A stretch of DNA of 64,000 nt from assembly GCA_013350335.1 (NCBI GenBank), contig CM023534.1, positions 10,383,542-10,447,541 of the forward strand, given 5' to 3'. The position numbers and the translations under genes are program-made. The stretch's first letter is position 1. The number at the start of each line of letters is the position of its first letter. Below are positions 37,901 through 49,397 of this stretch, piece by piece. The notes under the pieces are model-generated. The model ran no database searches. It saw only the letters and a program-made list of their open reading frames with translations, and was not told where the DNA came from. This stretch comes from Chimonanthus salicifolius (taxonomy: Eukaryota > Streptophyta > Magnoliopsida > Laurales > Calycanthaceae).

Positions 37901-39692
37901 ATGTGGAAGTTACAGATTCGATCGTCAACTAAGATACTCAACTCAAATTCAATACAGATTCGATCAGAATGTCTAATATTATATTTATCTTGATAATTGG
38001 ATCGCGAGTTGCAGTTCGTGCAATTCTACTAAGATATTGATTATTTATTTTATAGACTTATATTTTTTTTCAGTATTAAAGATTTATTATATTTCAAATA
38101 TTCTTTAAAAATATTTAGAAGCAACACTTTTATCTTAATTGACATTTCATGAATTTTCTATTTTGAAGTTGATAGGCTTGAATTTTGATCCTTGTCTGAT
38201 CTAATCCAAGATTCACTAGGACATAAACTAGAGGATTAAAGAGCTTATAACCACGTACAAAGTTCGTAATTAGTATCATATAATAGGTGTATATTATCTA
38301 TTAGAAAGAGTCCCTTTCAGTGTATTTTCTTACATTAACCATTGTTTTCACATGTCTTGTCAATGATATTCGAAACATATATGATAAACATACTAAAGTA
38401 TAAAGTATGTGTATTTTGATCATTCAAATTCCTATGGATAATTTAATTTTTTATGTTGTATTTCTGTCATACATCAAATGATTACGACTGACAAATATTT
38501 AACTTCAAAACTTACTAAATAGTATTTTAAACATTTTTATAGAGCCAAAGTGGACTAGGTCAGCAATAATTTTTTAGGTTGCATGTTCGAATCCCAGTTG
38601 TTTAATCTTTGTGTGTCTTAAGAATAATGGGTTCATCTGTGAGGATTTTAATAAACTATGCTTGAATTTTTCATACATTAATAAAAATAAAAAAAATTGG
38701 ATCCAATTGAATCTTATCAAGTACTAGTTGGATTGATAACAATGGGAACTTTCAAAAATGGTACCCTACCCTCTTTCTGATTTCTGTACTTGATGCTGTG
38801 CTCTTTTCTTTTCTGATCAAGTATCCTACTTTGCATGGCAACAAATTCTTGGTATTTTGCTGTTTTTCTTTTATTTTTCTAAGAGAAATCTTTTTTTTAT
38901 TTCTTTTCTAAGCTATACTGATTTTTTTAAGTACTGTTTCAATAATCTCCAATTACATGTCCAGAAACTTGGTCACTTAATGATTGGAATTCCAGAATGC
39001 AAAATTTCCACTTTTCCAGCAATTCAGAACTAATGCACTTTGAAAAGAAACTTGAAATTTTAAGTTTCGGAATCATCAATCTGAACCGTTAAATGAATTT
39101 CAAACATGTTCATCATTGTTTAAGCCCCTCAGAGGCCATGAAATGGTATGTCATTGTGTGGTGGGCGATATGTCGACGTGAAACTTGGGTTGGGTTTTAA
39201 TCCAACCCACATGACCCTATCCGAGAAATCAGTGGGTTTGGATTATGTATTTGTATATTTTAGGTCGGGTTGGGTTGGAATAATAAAACCCGCATGAAAT
39301 TTGGACTAGGTTGGATTGAGAAATTTAAAATCAGCCTAATCCCAACCCGACTTGACCCGTGTGCATTAAGTTATAAAATACCACTCGAGTTAATTCGGAT
39401 AAAAAATTCAGGTCTGGACAAGTTGAGAAATTCAGGTCAATAATTTGAGTCGGGTCAGTTCAATAATTTTATGACATGATATACCAGGATCTTCTACTTC
39501 ACTGGTATTTCACCTGAAGGTGAAAGGATCTCTTTTAAGTTTCTCCTTTCCAAAGGTCAATCAATGGCTACACATTAGCATGTAAGTCATCCAAAGTAGT
39601 TCACAGCTTTGATTCAAAAACTTGAATTTCTGATTCTAGACTATCTGCTCTCAAGAATGTGGATTGCTGAATGTGACTGTTGAGTTGATTTT
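34901..39692. other. Gene-free region upstream of COBL4
   Basis: The first few hundred bases must hold the COBL4 promoter and leader, but no TATA box or secondary-wall element stands out clearly enough to mark. The rest is AT-rich with short unrelated frames. A SINE-like copy lies at 38540-38697 and a GGGTTGGGT-rich remnant at about 39170-39470. Confidence 0.6.
38540..38697 (+). mobile_element. SINE-like retroposon, family B copy 1
   Basis: AGGTTGCATGTTCGAATCCC is a good Pol III box-B-like segment, followed at a matching distance by TTCATCTGTGAGGATTTT and an A-rich tail. The layout parallels 50985-51147. Boundaries are approximate and no target duplication was found. Confidence 0.45.
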
Positions 39693-42600
39693 TGCAATGA
39701 CCCGACTTGGAGTAGTGGGTCAGTGGTATTGGATAGAATTAGAGTGTTAATGGATTAAGGTGATGATGTGTATGTTTGTTTGTTTTAATTCTCCATTTAA
39801 ATTAAACAACTAATTGGTGAGAAAATAAAATTCAATGACTAGTTTTTAATTTAAAATGCCCAATTAAAATAAATTACTTGTAGATCAAAATTGAAAATAT
39901 GGTTGCATTAAATGAAATACCAAACTATGAAAATATCAATTTGCCCATGCCATGGGTGAATTTTATAAAATATTAAATCAAATGCTTTGGTCGAATTTAG
40001 TGTTCAAATATTTGTTTTAGAAAAATAATTTTAGATAGAAAGAGGATTAAATTGAGTAAATGTAATATGGAGAGAAAATTAAAATGCACAATTAAAATAA
40101 ATTGAGCAAACAGTGAAATTATGTCAGCATTAGATAAAATATTAATTCAAGTGCTCAAACCCTTGTCGTTAGGAAAATTAATTTTAGAAAGAGAATTTAA
40201 TTAGATAAATTTTTGTGAGAGAGAAAACAAATTAATCAAATAAATAAAATTTAGAAATTCCAAATTAGTTAGAAAATCAAGTTAGTTTATCAAAATTATT
40301 TCATCTTGAGATTTATTTAATTAGCTTCCTAAATAAATAATAGGAAATACCCCTATGTGAAATTTAGGAAACCAAATCTTATTACACGTTGGAGGCAAGT
40401 CCTAAATGGACTAGAACTCCCTTGGCCGACTCCTCCTTGCTTGAAATAAAATATTAGGGCTGCAACTCGGGTCGGGCGGGCCGGGTTTTAATAAACCCAA
40501 CCCTAACCCGACTCACTCCATATTGAACCCGACTCGACCCGACCCGAATAAAAAACCCGAGAAAGTGAACCCGACCCGACCCTAGATTGTAATACCTTTA
40601 ACCCAACCCGACCCGACCCGAGTTGCAATAAGGAAATAGGAAAACTAGGGTTAGGGTTTAGATGTGGGGGCTAGTAGATGGGAAAGTGGGTGGCGGCCAA
40701 AGCTAGGTTTTGGCTTATTGGTATGGGACGTTAACACAAGAGAAGGAATTCGAAGCAGTTAGGGTAGAGTTTTGGAGGTAGGGAGGGGACGGCAACAAAG
40801 GTAAAGGGAAAGGGAAAAAAAACTCGAGAATGCAAGGGTTTCGAAAAAAGAAAAAGGGAGAAGAAAGAAATGAAGAAGAGAGAAGATAGAAGAATACCTG
40901 GATGTGGAGGAGGGCTTCTCACCCAGCTTGGCTTCTCACCAAGGAAGCACCATCGCATAGAGCAAAGGAAGAGCAGCTGAAAATTTCAATCATTCATTAA
41001 TTCTTAATGAGGCTTACAATAGATCTTTTATACTGTCGGGTCGGGTCTTTTCGGGTCGGGTTTTCTCGAGTCGAGTCGGGTTGAAATTTAAAGGCCTCAA
41101 CCCAACCCCGACCCGAATTTCGGTCTGGTTTTTCTTTTCTCAACCCGACCCGACCCTATAGCCCGACCATTGTAACCCGACCCGCATGATTTCTCAAGTC
41201 GGGTCATGCGGGTCGGGCCAAAACCCGACCTGAGTTGCAGCCCTATAAAATATCATGCGCATAGCCCCTTTCTGCAAACCAACGATTCTTTTCTCCTTTC
41301 TCCTCAAGCGAAACTTCATCTTCTTCCTTGAGCTTGGTCGAGTAAAGTAGCATCTCCTTCCCTTTGATCTTTGGTTTTTCATTGGTTTTCTTCATCTTAG
41401 AGGTATGTAGATTTATTTCTTCTAAATGCTTTTCTTTTCTTCTTCTTCTTCTTTCATGATATCTCTCTCAAATTAAAACAATTTTGTTGAAGTTTCCTTT
41501 CAAAAATTTGAATAAAGAAAGAGAGAGAGAAAGATGAAGAAAGAGAAGAAGAAGAAAACTACAATTAAACCTTAGAAAGGGTGTTGATCTTTTCCTTTGT
41601 AAGTTCAATTCGACCATGATAGAAGAGACTTTGGCATGTAAAATTGTGATAAAAAAATTGATTAGAGGTTTAAGAGGACTGATTTAATAACCTTAGATTT
41701 CGATTAGAGGGAAACCCCAATTTTGTAGAAATCTATGAAACTCGGATTTCAAATTGGGTTTATGTTTCTGCGCATCCTCGCGAGAAAAATCATAACTTGA
41801 GTTCACGAACGTCTTTTTCGATGAAATTTGTTGGGTTGGAAGCTATACTGATAGATCTAGTTGCTGTTCGAATTTGAAATCAAAATTTGACGAAATGATA
41901 GGTCAATTTCGGATTACATTCCAGATAACTCATTTAAGACTACAAACTATTTGGCAATGTACATGTCTCAGTAAAACGATCATAACTCAGGCTAAGCATA
42001 TCGCCTTGGGACGCATGAGATATTGTTGCGATCGTAACTCAGAGACCTATCTACTGATAGAATATTAAAAGTAATTGATAAATAGGATGTTCCTAGAAAA
42101 TTCTGCAAGATGAGTGAACTCTTCCCTATAAGGATTTTCCTGAAAAAATACGTAAAACTTGAAAAACTTAGATTTCTTTGAATCCCTATTTGCTGGACTA
42201 GAACACCTATGATCTTAAGAGATAAGTTATGTTAATATAAAATAATAAGGAATGAATTCTCAAGTGATTTTGAAAATTTAGGCGAATGGTTAACATGAAT
42301 TTTTATTGGTTTTTGCTATGATTATTATATTTCAGCAAACTTTGGTTCATGATCGCTAAGAGAGCTTCTGTATTTTATTTTGTGCATATCACCAAACTTC
42401 TAGGTGAGGGAAAATAATACTTTGTACCTTTACTGAGCATGAAAATTCTCTATGTTATTTGTATGATTGAAAAAAATAGAACAGAATATTGTATGGCATG
42501 TATTTGGAATATAATATTGGATCTAGGAAATAGACTGAGTTATATTTTAGAATAGTGGTTGTAGTCCAGTGCTCACTCACAGTAATGTAAGGGATTTGGC

Positions 42601-43910
42601 TAAGTGTTCTAATGGCCGTGAGGAGACTCAGTTTGCCCTGATAAATGGAAATCAACTACTAGCCTTATTGAAAGATCTAATAATTATATTCGAATTGGTT
42701 GAATGTTAGGTTAATTATTATGATGTGATAAGTGATGTTTTGAGGTTGATTTATAATATTGTTCCCATAATGATAATGATGTAATATAATTTATTCCTTT
42801 GTACTTGTGATATTAAAGGAGTTAGTTTGATGCTTAAAATATGTACATGATGTTTATATTAAATTGAGATTTTAATCATGTTTGGAGTATGATGGCAATG
42901 ATTTTATTCATGACATGTTAATATGATTCATAACATGTGGCATGATGATATAGATGATGCATAGTAGATATGTCATTGAACATGGCATCTTCATATTCAT
43001 GGGATGGGTATGGAGGTGTTGGTCATGATCTTTTATGATGACCACGACGGTGGTAGTTTCAGGCCTCGCTTTTAGTAAGAAGTACAACACATGTGGTAGG
43101 TTTGGTTTTAAGTCACTAAAGATTACGAAGACTGATATTTGGTGGTAGTTGTGTTATGTAGGCCCCATTTGATATGGGAAGTACCACTTTGTAATAAGTT
43201 ATAGACCTCGCTTCGGGGGATGGCCACCAAATACAGTGGGTACGTTGTGGAGAAATGAGACATTGAACATTGCATTGAGCATTGTGCATTGCATGGCATA
43301 ATGCATGGATATTAAAAGTATATTATTGAATTATGTTTTAAGTTCATATTTATAGAGAATAATGGTGATATTACATTGGGTATGAATTATTGTATTCCTT
43401 CACTGGGTTTGGAGCTCACACTCCTTACATTGCAGATAATTCCCTGGACTTAGGATTGGAAGAGACAACTGATGTTTAGAGACTCAAGGATGAATATTTA
43501 ATTTTTTAGTATAGTCGTGGATTCGTGTGATTGAATTTACTTTATTTGATATTACGTATTTTGAGAGATTGATTGGTTAGTTCAAAATAATTGAGAACTT
43601 TGAGGATATTGATTTTATTTTATTTTATGGAATGGGATATGAGTAATAAGATTAAATGTGATGTCGATGATAGATGTTATTTATTTCATATTGTCGATGA
43701 CATTATGATTTATGCAATGTGTAAATTGGGCTTGAAGGATTTGATGGCTTCATTATTTCATTCACAATCTTATATATATTTATTTTTCCCAGCCACAGAT
43801 CTGTGATGTAAGGCCCGTTAGATGCGTTGTTGCTTTGGGTGACGCCCGTTCAACACGCAGTTAAGTAGGCCACGACCCATTTAGGCTGTAAAAAGGGGCG
43901 AGGCGTTACA
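39693..43910. mobile_element. Solo LTR 1 (Ty3/gypsy-type) with nested insertion
   Basis: The segment starts TGCAATGACCCGACTTGG and ends GGGCGAGGCGTTACA, i.e. TG...CA, and is flanked by the 5-bp direct repeat ATTTT (39688-39692, 43911-43915). It has no gag-pol frame, primer-binding site or second LTR, so it is a solo LTR of 4218 bp, or about 3.4 kb without the nested hAT-like element. TTCACTGGGTTTGGAGCTCACAC near the 3' end is echoed in solo LTR 2, placing both in one broad lineage. The long LTR and terminal text suggest Tekay/Del-like chromoviruses, which is inference. Confidence 0.8.
40455..41245. mobile_element. hAT-like non-autonomous element nested in LTR
   Basis: The 791-bp element has inverted termini TAGGGCTGCAACTC (left) and GAGTTGCAGCCCTA (right) and a perfect 8-bp target duplication TAAAATAT (40447-40454, 41246-41253). 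The 8-bp duplication and TAGGG-type ends fit the hAT superfamily. Both sub-terminal zones are dense in ACCCGACCCG / GGGTCGGGT. The centre (about 40640-40980) differs and has one 75-codon minus-strand frame of no known family. No transposase is present. Confidence 0.85.
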
Positions 43911-43915
43911 ATTTT

Positions 43916-44396
43916 GTTGATGACAATAAGGTTAATGATATTAAAGATGATGGTAGTGATTATAAGAAGGAATGATAAAAGTAATGATGACGATGATGAA
44001 ATGCATTTGACTGTGAGTCAATTTGGTAAAGATTCGTTAGAAAACTTAGTTACAGCGAACTCAAATTTGTACAATTTCGATATATGTAGACAAAGCTATA
44101 ATCATTTTTCAACCAAACATCAAGAAAATAGAAATATAACAGGGAGGCAAAGTCGGCCATTTAAATTTTAGCAAGGTTTGATGGATGGGTAGGATTGATT
44201 CCCATTAAGGAGGTGGAATAGACGGTTTTGATGGATGGCAATTTTTGTAAATATTGTGTATAAAGAGAGTCATTTGGACATTGTACAAAAAACACCAGAA
44301 GATTATCAGAGGATCTGAAAATGGTGATGAGTTGTGAAGAAGATTACCAGAAGTTGAATCCAGATGGTGACTCTCTTAGGGTAGTAAAGATTATTT

Positions 44397-44479
<83 letters not shown>

Positions 44480-45401
44480 CTTTTTTTTTTTGAAATCTTG
44501 GGCTTAGGATTTGATCTACTCGTCATTTTTCTTTTCCAGCTCCACAATAGTCAGAGTTGCCGAGCCCTACCATTTGAGGCCCACTTTGGATTCTTATCCG
44601 CACCATCACCAGTTAAATTAACTGTTATGGGGCCTATATATGCTTAAAACCCAACCGTTACGGCTCGGTCGCTTGTGTATTTGATGGGCTCAATACGAAA
44701 TTATGTAGCAAAGGGACTGGGCTTGGTAACTTTCAGGGCCTGAAGATGGATTTGAGTGAGAATAATAGTCTCATTGGCTAAGTGGGCAGGGCTCAACCAG
44801 CCTTTTTAAGTCTGTACATGTAGAGTCAAAGACTATGGTCTCAAGGAATCAAAGGTCAGGATCTTCGACTGAATCAGATCAAGAGTCCAGGTCACTGAAG
44901 CCATGGTCAAGGGTCCAGATCTGGGTCCCTCTTTGAAGCCAACTAATGATGTCACATATGTTGAATGGGATAATGCCATCATGGCCTAAATTCATGATTA
45001 GGCTCTTTTGACTAAGAAAGGATTAGGGCTTTAACCTCTTCAAAAGCCTAAAACTCTAGCACTATTTTCAATATTAAAAACAAATTGGTTTCAAATTTAA
45101 TCTAACCTTAGTCAATGCTTGACTTGATGATTTTGAGAAATATCATTTTAGTACAATTGTCTTAGCACTTTATTCATTTTATTTAAATATTAATTGGTGC
45201 ATGGCATGTGAGTTGGTAGGCTAGGAGGCATCTTACACATGCTAGGAGGAAAAAGATAACAAAAACTAAGGTATTATTGAACTTGTAAACATTGTTAAGC
45301 ACAAAAATGCTTATATGTTCCATTGTGTGTGATTGATGGGAGACAAATGAATGGAGGGTTGCATGTGGGGATTTTCTAACTTAATGTAGGTTTAACATAA
45401 T
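43916..45401. other. Gene-free region with long (TA)n
   Basis: Between the two LTR regions. Contains a (TA)n run at 44401-44477 and otherwise only short frames with no recognisable similarity. Confidence 0.6.
44401..44477. repeat. (TA)n microsatellite, about 38 units
   Basis: An uninterrupted TA run of 77 bases. The Ile-Tyr repeat frames it creates on both strands are artefacts. Confidence 0.98.
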
Positions 45402-45779
45402 AATCTCCATCTTAAGTAGAACTTGATTGAACCACCTTGAAAATAACGTACAAATATCTTCAATTTCTAAAGATTCAAATAAGAAACTAGGTTGATGTTG
45501 AATCTCCATAGTTAAAGGCAGGGCACATCCTGGTTTTAAACCAACTAGACCGCCGCCTAGGGCTCTCCAGTGTGACAAATGGGTTATAGGGCCCCCACTT
45601 GCACTGCTCTCAGGCGTAAGGCTCCCACCAATGCACTACGCCTAGGGCCTCTGAGATTTCAGGGCCGGTACTGGTTAAAGGATGACTTGATTTGTCTGAA
45701 ATTTAGATTAGGTACAAAGGTTGGAGTTAGACAACTACCCTTGGTATAATTCATCTAACCTTTGTATGTTTAGAATCCA
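45402..45779. repeat. Left copy of a 270-bp tandem duplication
   Basis: AATCTCCATCTTAAGTAGAA through TTTGTATGTTTAGAATCCAA is repeated at 49187-49397 with moderate divergence. This copy carries a 155-bp insertion (45519-45673). Before solo LTR 2 landed, the two copies were about 55 bp apart. Confidence 0.8.
45519..45673. mobile_element. Small hAT-like insertion with empty site
   Basis: The 155-bp GC-rich segment (starts CAGGGCACATCCTG, ends CAGGGCCGGTACTG) is flanked by an 8-bp duplication GTTAAAGG (45511-45518, 45674-45681). The paralogous copy near 49295 reads GTTAAGGATGAC with no insertion, an empty-site control. An 8-bp duplication and CAG terminus fit hAT; the ends are only weakly inverse. 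Confidence 0.75.
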
Positions 45780-45841
45780 AATCTTCATAGTTATTATAGT
45801 TTGGATTATCACAAAATATAAGGCTTTCACATAAGAATCTC

Positions 45842-48800
45842 TGTAATACCCTGCCCCGGATTGGGAGTGTTTTAGCTTAATTTCCGTGTTTAACCGGTTG
45901 ATCTCGAGGTTTTCGATCAGGGCTTTGAGGAAAGCCCAAGTTTGGCCCAATCCGAGCTCGTGAGCTCAGAGATCCAGCCGTCCAGCTGGAGGGGTATTTT
46001 GGTAATTTGCCGCATGTTGTGATTATTTCTCTAAATTGTGTGAATTAGTGATTATTTTTGATTGATAATGCTCTCCTTATGGAATAATTTGCATTTCTAA
46101 GTTTAAAATGAATTTAGTTTTCAGAAAATGATATTTTATCGCCCGAAAGAGAGTTTTAATTATTTTAAATAATTTCGGGTAAGAGATAAATTTTGAAAAT
46201 GGTATTGGGTGTTAGACCATTTTAATATTGAACTAGATATTTCATTTCATCTCAAAATAAGATTTACAAATTTGTTATTTTTACATTTGTTTAATTAAGT
46301 AATTATGGGTAAAATGTGATTTTTGTTTAAATCAAAGGTTTTTATTGAGAGATAAAAACTGAAATTTTGATGGTGACCTAAGTTTTAAAAACCCAACCCA
46401 TCTGTAAGGTTGGATCTGATTTTGGAGTTTTAAATTTATTACTTGTAGTTTAAAAATCAGTTTTTATGAAAAATAGGGCTTATCTGCAAATTTGTTTTCG
46501 ATGGAGGGCTGATCTGCAACCGCAGGATTTCCTGTCAACGCCATGCAGGCGTGCTCTGGCCACTCGGCCGGATTTTCTGAATTTCCGGCAATGATGAGTG
46601 CCGTCGTCCCATCCCATCTCTTACATTACCGACGAATGATGAACTCCTTCTGTCCCGTCCCATCGCTGCTGCTGATTGTGCAGCTGATTTCCGGCGTCTC
46701 TCCTCAATTCAAATCCTATAAATTGAAGCCTTCGTCGATCATTTGAAACTCCCAGCTGAATTGCATTTTCTCTCCTTTCTCTGTTCTCTGTTCTCTGTAT
46801 TTCAAAACAGACCCGTTTAAGCACCAAGAGCCTCTGTTTAAGCTGCTGTTTTTAAGTAACAGTGAGCTTAGAGGAAGAAACTTCAAAGACCCAAATTTCA
46901 ACCCAGGAATCAAAACCAAGGTATCCATTGTTTTCCTTTTTAAATTCTAACCGATTTAGAATCAAACAAAACCGATTTTGACCCTGTTTTGATGGAGAAA
47001 AACCTGTTTTAAGTTTTAAGAAAAACCATGGGTTTCTTGTACCCGTGATCTTTCACTGTTAAAATCAGATGACCCTTTGAGCTTTTGAGCTCCAAACCAA
47101 TCCCTATGGAAAGAGGACTCCCGGAGGAGTCCATCAGACCAGACGGATGTGAAAAACGAATCCAGGAAGCCCTCCCTTTCTGGAATCGCATTTCACCTGT
47201 TTTCCGCCGTGACTGTCTGCTGTTGCAGACAGTCGGAGAAGACGACTCTCGGAAGGTCCGAGAGCCGATCTTCGGACAGTCCGAACTTTCGGACGGTCCG
47301 AGCAGTGACCCTCGGACGTTCCGAGCTTCAACCCGAGGCCCAGTTCGCCCGAGGTGAGCCAGACCCACTTCGGAAGAACCGAGCCAGCTCGGAAGGACCG
47401 AGCATCCTCGGAAGGTCCGAACCTGTATTCGGATGTTCCGAGATCTGCAGACCCACGAGACTTCTGTTTTTCTGTTTTCTGGACTTCGGACGGTCCGAGA
47501 CCCAGTCTTCGGACGATCCGAAGTCAGGCCTCAAGATCCGAGGCCAGTGACTCAGTTTTAGGTGGTTCGGATGATCCGAAGCCACTGACCCAAGTTCCGA
47601 AGTGATGTTCCGAGGAACACTGTTTTGAAAAATAATAAAATATTGTTTGATTACTGTTTTAATCTTGATTATTGATGTTTATTCAGTGTGTTTAAATTAT
47701 TTGTTATAATACCCCCTGTTAATTAAAAATGTACTAACCCCTTTTTCCCTCTTATTATGTATAGTGTAAATACTATTGTATACGCTTTCAGTCCGACATT
47801 AGTCGGGAACTGAGTGATTCACTTTCAGGACGACACTATAGTCGGGCACTGAGTGACCTCGAGGCCTACTCAAAATGTCAGCTCTGGTCCTATCCAGAAG
47901 ACAACCGAGAAGTGACCCGAGGATCTAGACCTTACTCAATAAGTCAATCTGGTCAATGCCCAGAAGACAATATGAGTTTGGACTGAGCCCCTTATGTTTA
48001 TTATATTATTATCTTGTGGATGATTTAAAGAGGATAGAAACCAAATAGGAGACTCATTCCATTAAACCCGGATATTTTGTAGGAAAATATATGATTTCCA
48101 AATTCTACGTATATGTACGTATTTGTTATGTATATTGATTGAGCACTTGTATGTTGTTTGACAGAGACCGCGAAACCACACAATCACGGTGAGGGAACTT
48201 AACTCTGCAGATTTTGTAAACAGGTGTTATTTTGAGCAATGAGTGGTTTCGGTTTTGATGAACCCACTCATGTGCCTATACATGATGCACTATGGTAAGA
48301 GTGCTGTGATGATTTGATATTACGGTGTTGACCGTATGTGTATGTAAGACTGCTTCCACGTACCTGGGCTATTGAACCAATATCGGCCATATGAGAGATG
48401 GTTTATGTCTACTGGACCATGGGCGGACCATGCTGTCGTCAGTTGCTGACTTGAGGGTGTCAGTACCGGTTACGTTTAAGAGCCGGAGATGTACTTGCAA
48501 GGATGTATTTTGACCGTGTCGGGACTTAATACTGGTCTCAGTGTAGTCGGCATGCGTTACGGTGGATAAAGGCAGTGATTGATAGTTGATGATGTTATTA
48601 TCTTATTTGAGTTTATGCTTACTGTTATCAAGCATGTGATATTAACCGTTGTTAACCTGTTTTACTATTTGCTTAATGTGCACTGTTAATTATCCTTCAC
48701 TGGGCTTGTTAGCTCACACCACTCACCTTTCAGGCGATGAACCCGAGGAGGAGGACCCTCTCTTTCAAACTTAGGGCGTTTGAGCCAAGGCAGTGTTTTG

Positions 48801-49185
48801 GGATTCCCCCTGAGCGGAATGCCCTGATCTCTTTCTGTTGGTTCTCGGAACCGTTATTTTTGTATTAAGTACCGGATGTGGTACTTAATTTGTATTTGAC
48901 TATTGTAATCGGCTATGTTGCCATTTGAGACGATGTTCTGGATTGATTTATCAATGTTAATATTTGTTTGATCTTATTATTAGTGGATGTTATTGTGTTG
49001 TTTTGCTATATCTACGGGGCATGCATATGGTACATGTTTGAGTCCTCTTAGCGGGCTGATGTGTAACCGCTGGGCCTAACTGTTGATCCGGCCCAGTAAG
49101 AGTGCTTGTGGATTAGTTTACTTTCCTTTCAAAAAAAAAAAAATCAGTCGCGTTCCGGGCCCACTGGTCGGGTCGGGGCGTGACA
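45842..49185. mobile_element. Solo LTR 2 (Ty3/gypsy-type)
   Basis: The 3344-bp segment starts TGTAATACCCTGCCCCGG and ends GGTCGGGGCGTGACA, with a perfect 5-bp target duplication ATCTC (45837-45841, 49186-49190). There is no coding region, so it is a solo LTR. A TATA-like CCTATAAATTG at about 46708-46718, followed by a CT-rich tract, may be the LTR promoter; AATAAAATA near 47634 is a candidate poly(A) signal. TTCACTGGGCTTGTTAGCTC near 48695 matches the 3' part of solo LTR 1. The zone 47240-47610 carries an array of palindromes. Confidence 0.85.
47240..47610. repeat. Array of 13-bp palindromes TCGGAnnnWCCGA in LTR
   Basis: Eleven complete sites of the form TCGGA-N3-(T/A)CCGA (for example TCGGACGGTCCGA, TCGGAAGGTCCGA, TCGGATGATCCGA) plus several half sites occur in about 370 bp with irregular spacing. 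The flanks between sites differ, so this is not a simple tandem repeat. Long open frames on both strands here come from the lack of stop codons in the palindromes. Confidence 0.9.
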
Positions 49186-49186
49186 A

Positions 49187-49397
49187 TCTCCACCTTAAAT
49201 AGAACTTTATGGAACCAACTTGAAAATAACGTACAAATATCTTCAATTTCTAAGATTCAGACAAGAAACTAGTTTAATGTTGAATCTTCATAGTTAAGGA
49301 TGACTTTAATGTCGGAAAATTTAGATTAGGTACAAAGGTTGTGTTAGACAACAGCCCTTGGTATCATTCATCCAACCTTTGTATGTCTAGAATCCAA
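49187..49397. repeat. Right copy of the 270-bp tandem duplication
   Basis: AATCTCCACCTTAAATAGAA to TTTGTATGTCTAGAATCCAA, paralogous to 45402-45779 but without the 155-bp insertion. Solo LTR 2 inserted at its left edge. Confidence 0.8.

Noticed and set aside
38580..38610. tRNA gene suggested by the GTTCGAATCCC box
   Set aside because: No cloverleaf can be drawn and the A-box region is degenerate; it fits a tRNA-derived SINE better.
40455..41245. Telomere-like repeat interpretation of GGGTCGGGTT tracts
   Set aside because: The plant telomere unit is different, and the segment has clear inverted ends with an 8-bp target duplication.
44321..44647. 108-codon frame with an Ile-Tyr repeat (and its antisense partner)
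   Set aside because: It is created by the (TA)n microsatellite.
47085..47605. Several long overlapping frames on both strands
   Set aside because: They lie inside a solo LTR; the GC-rich TCGGA/TCCGA palindromes contain no stop codons, which opens all frames.
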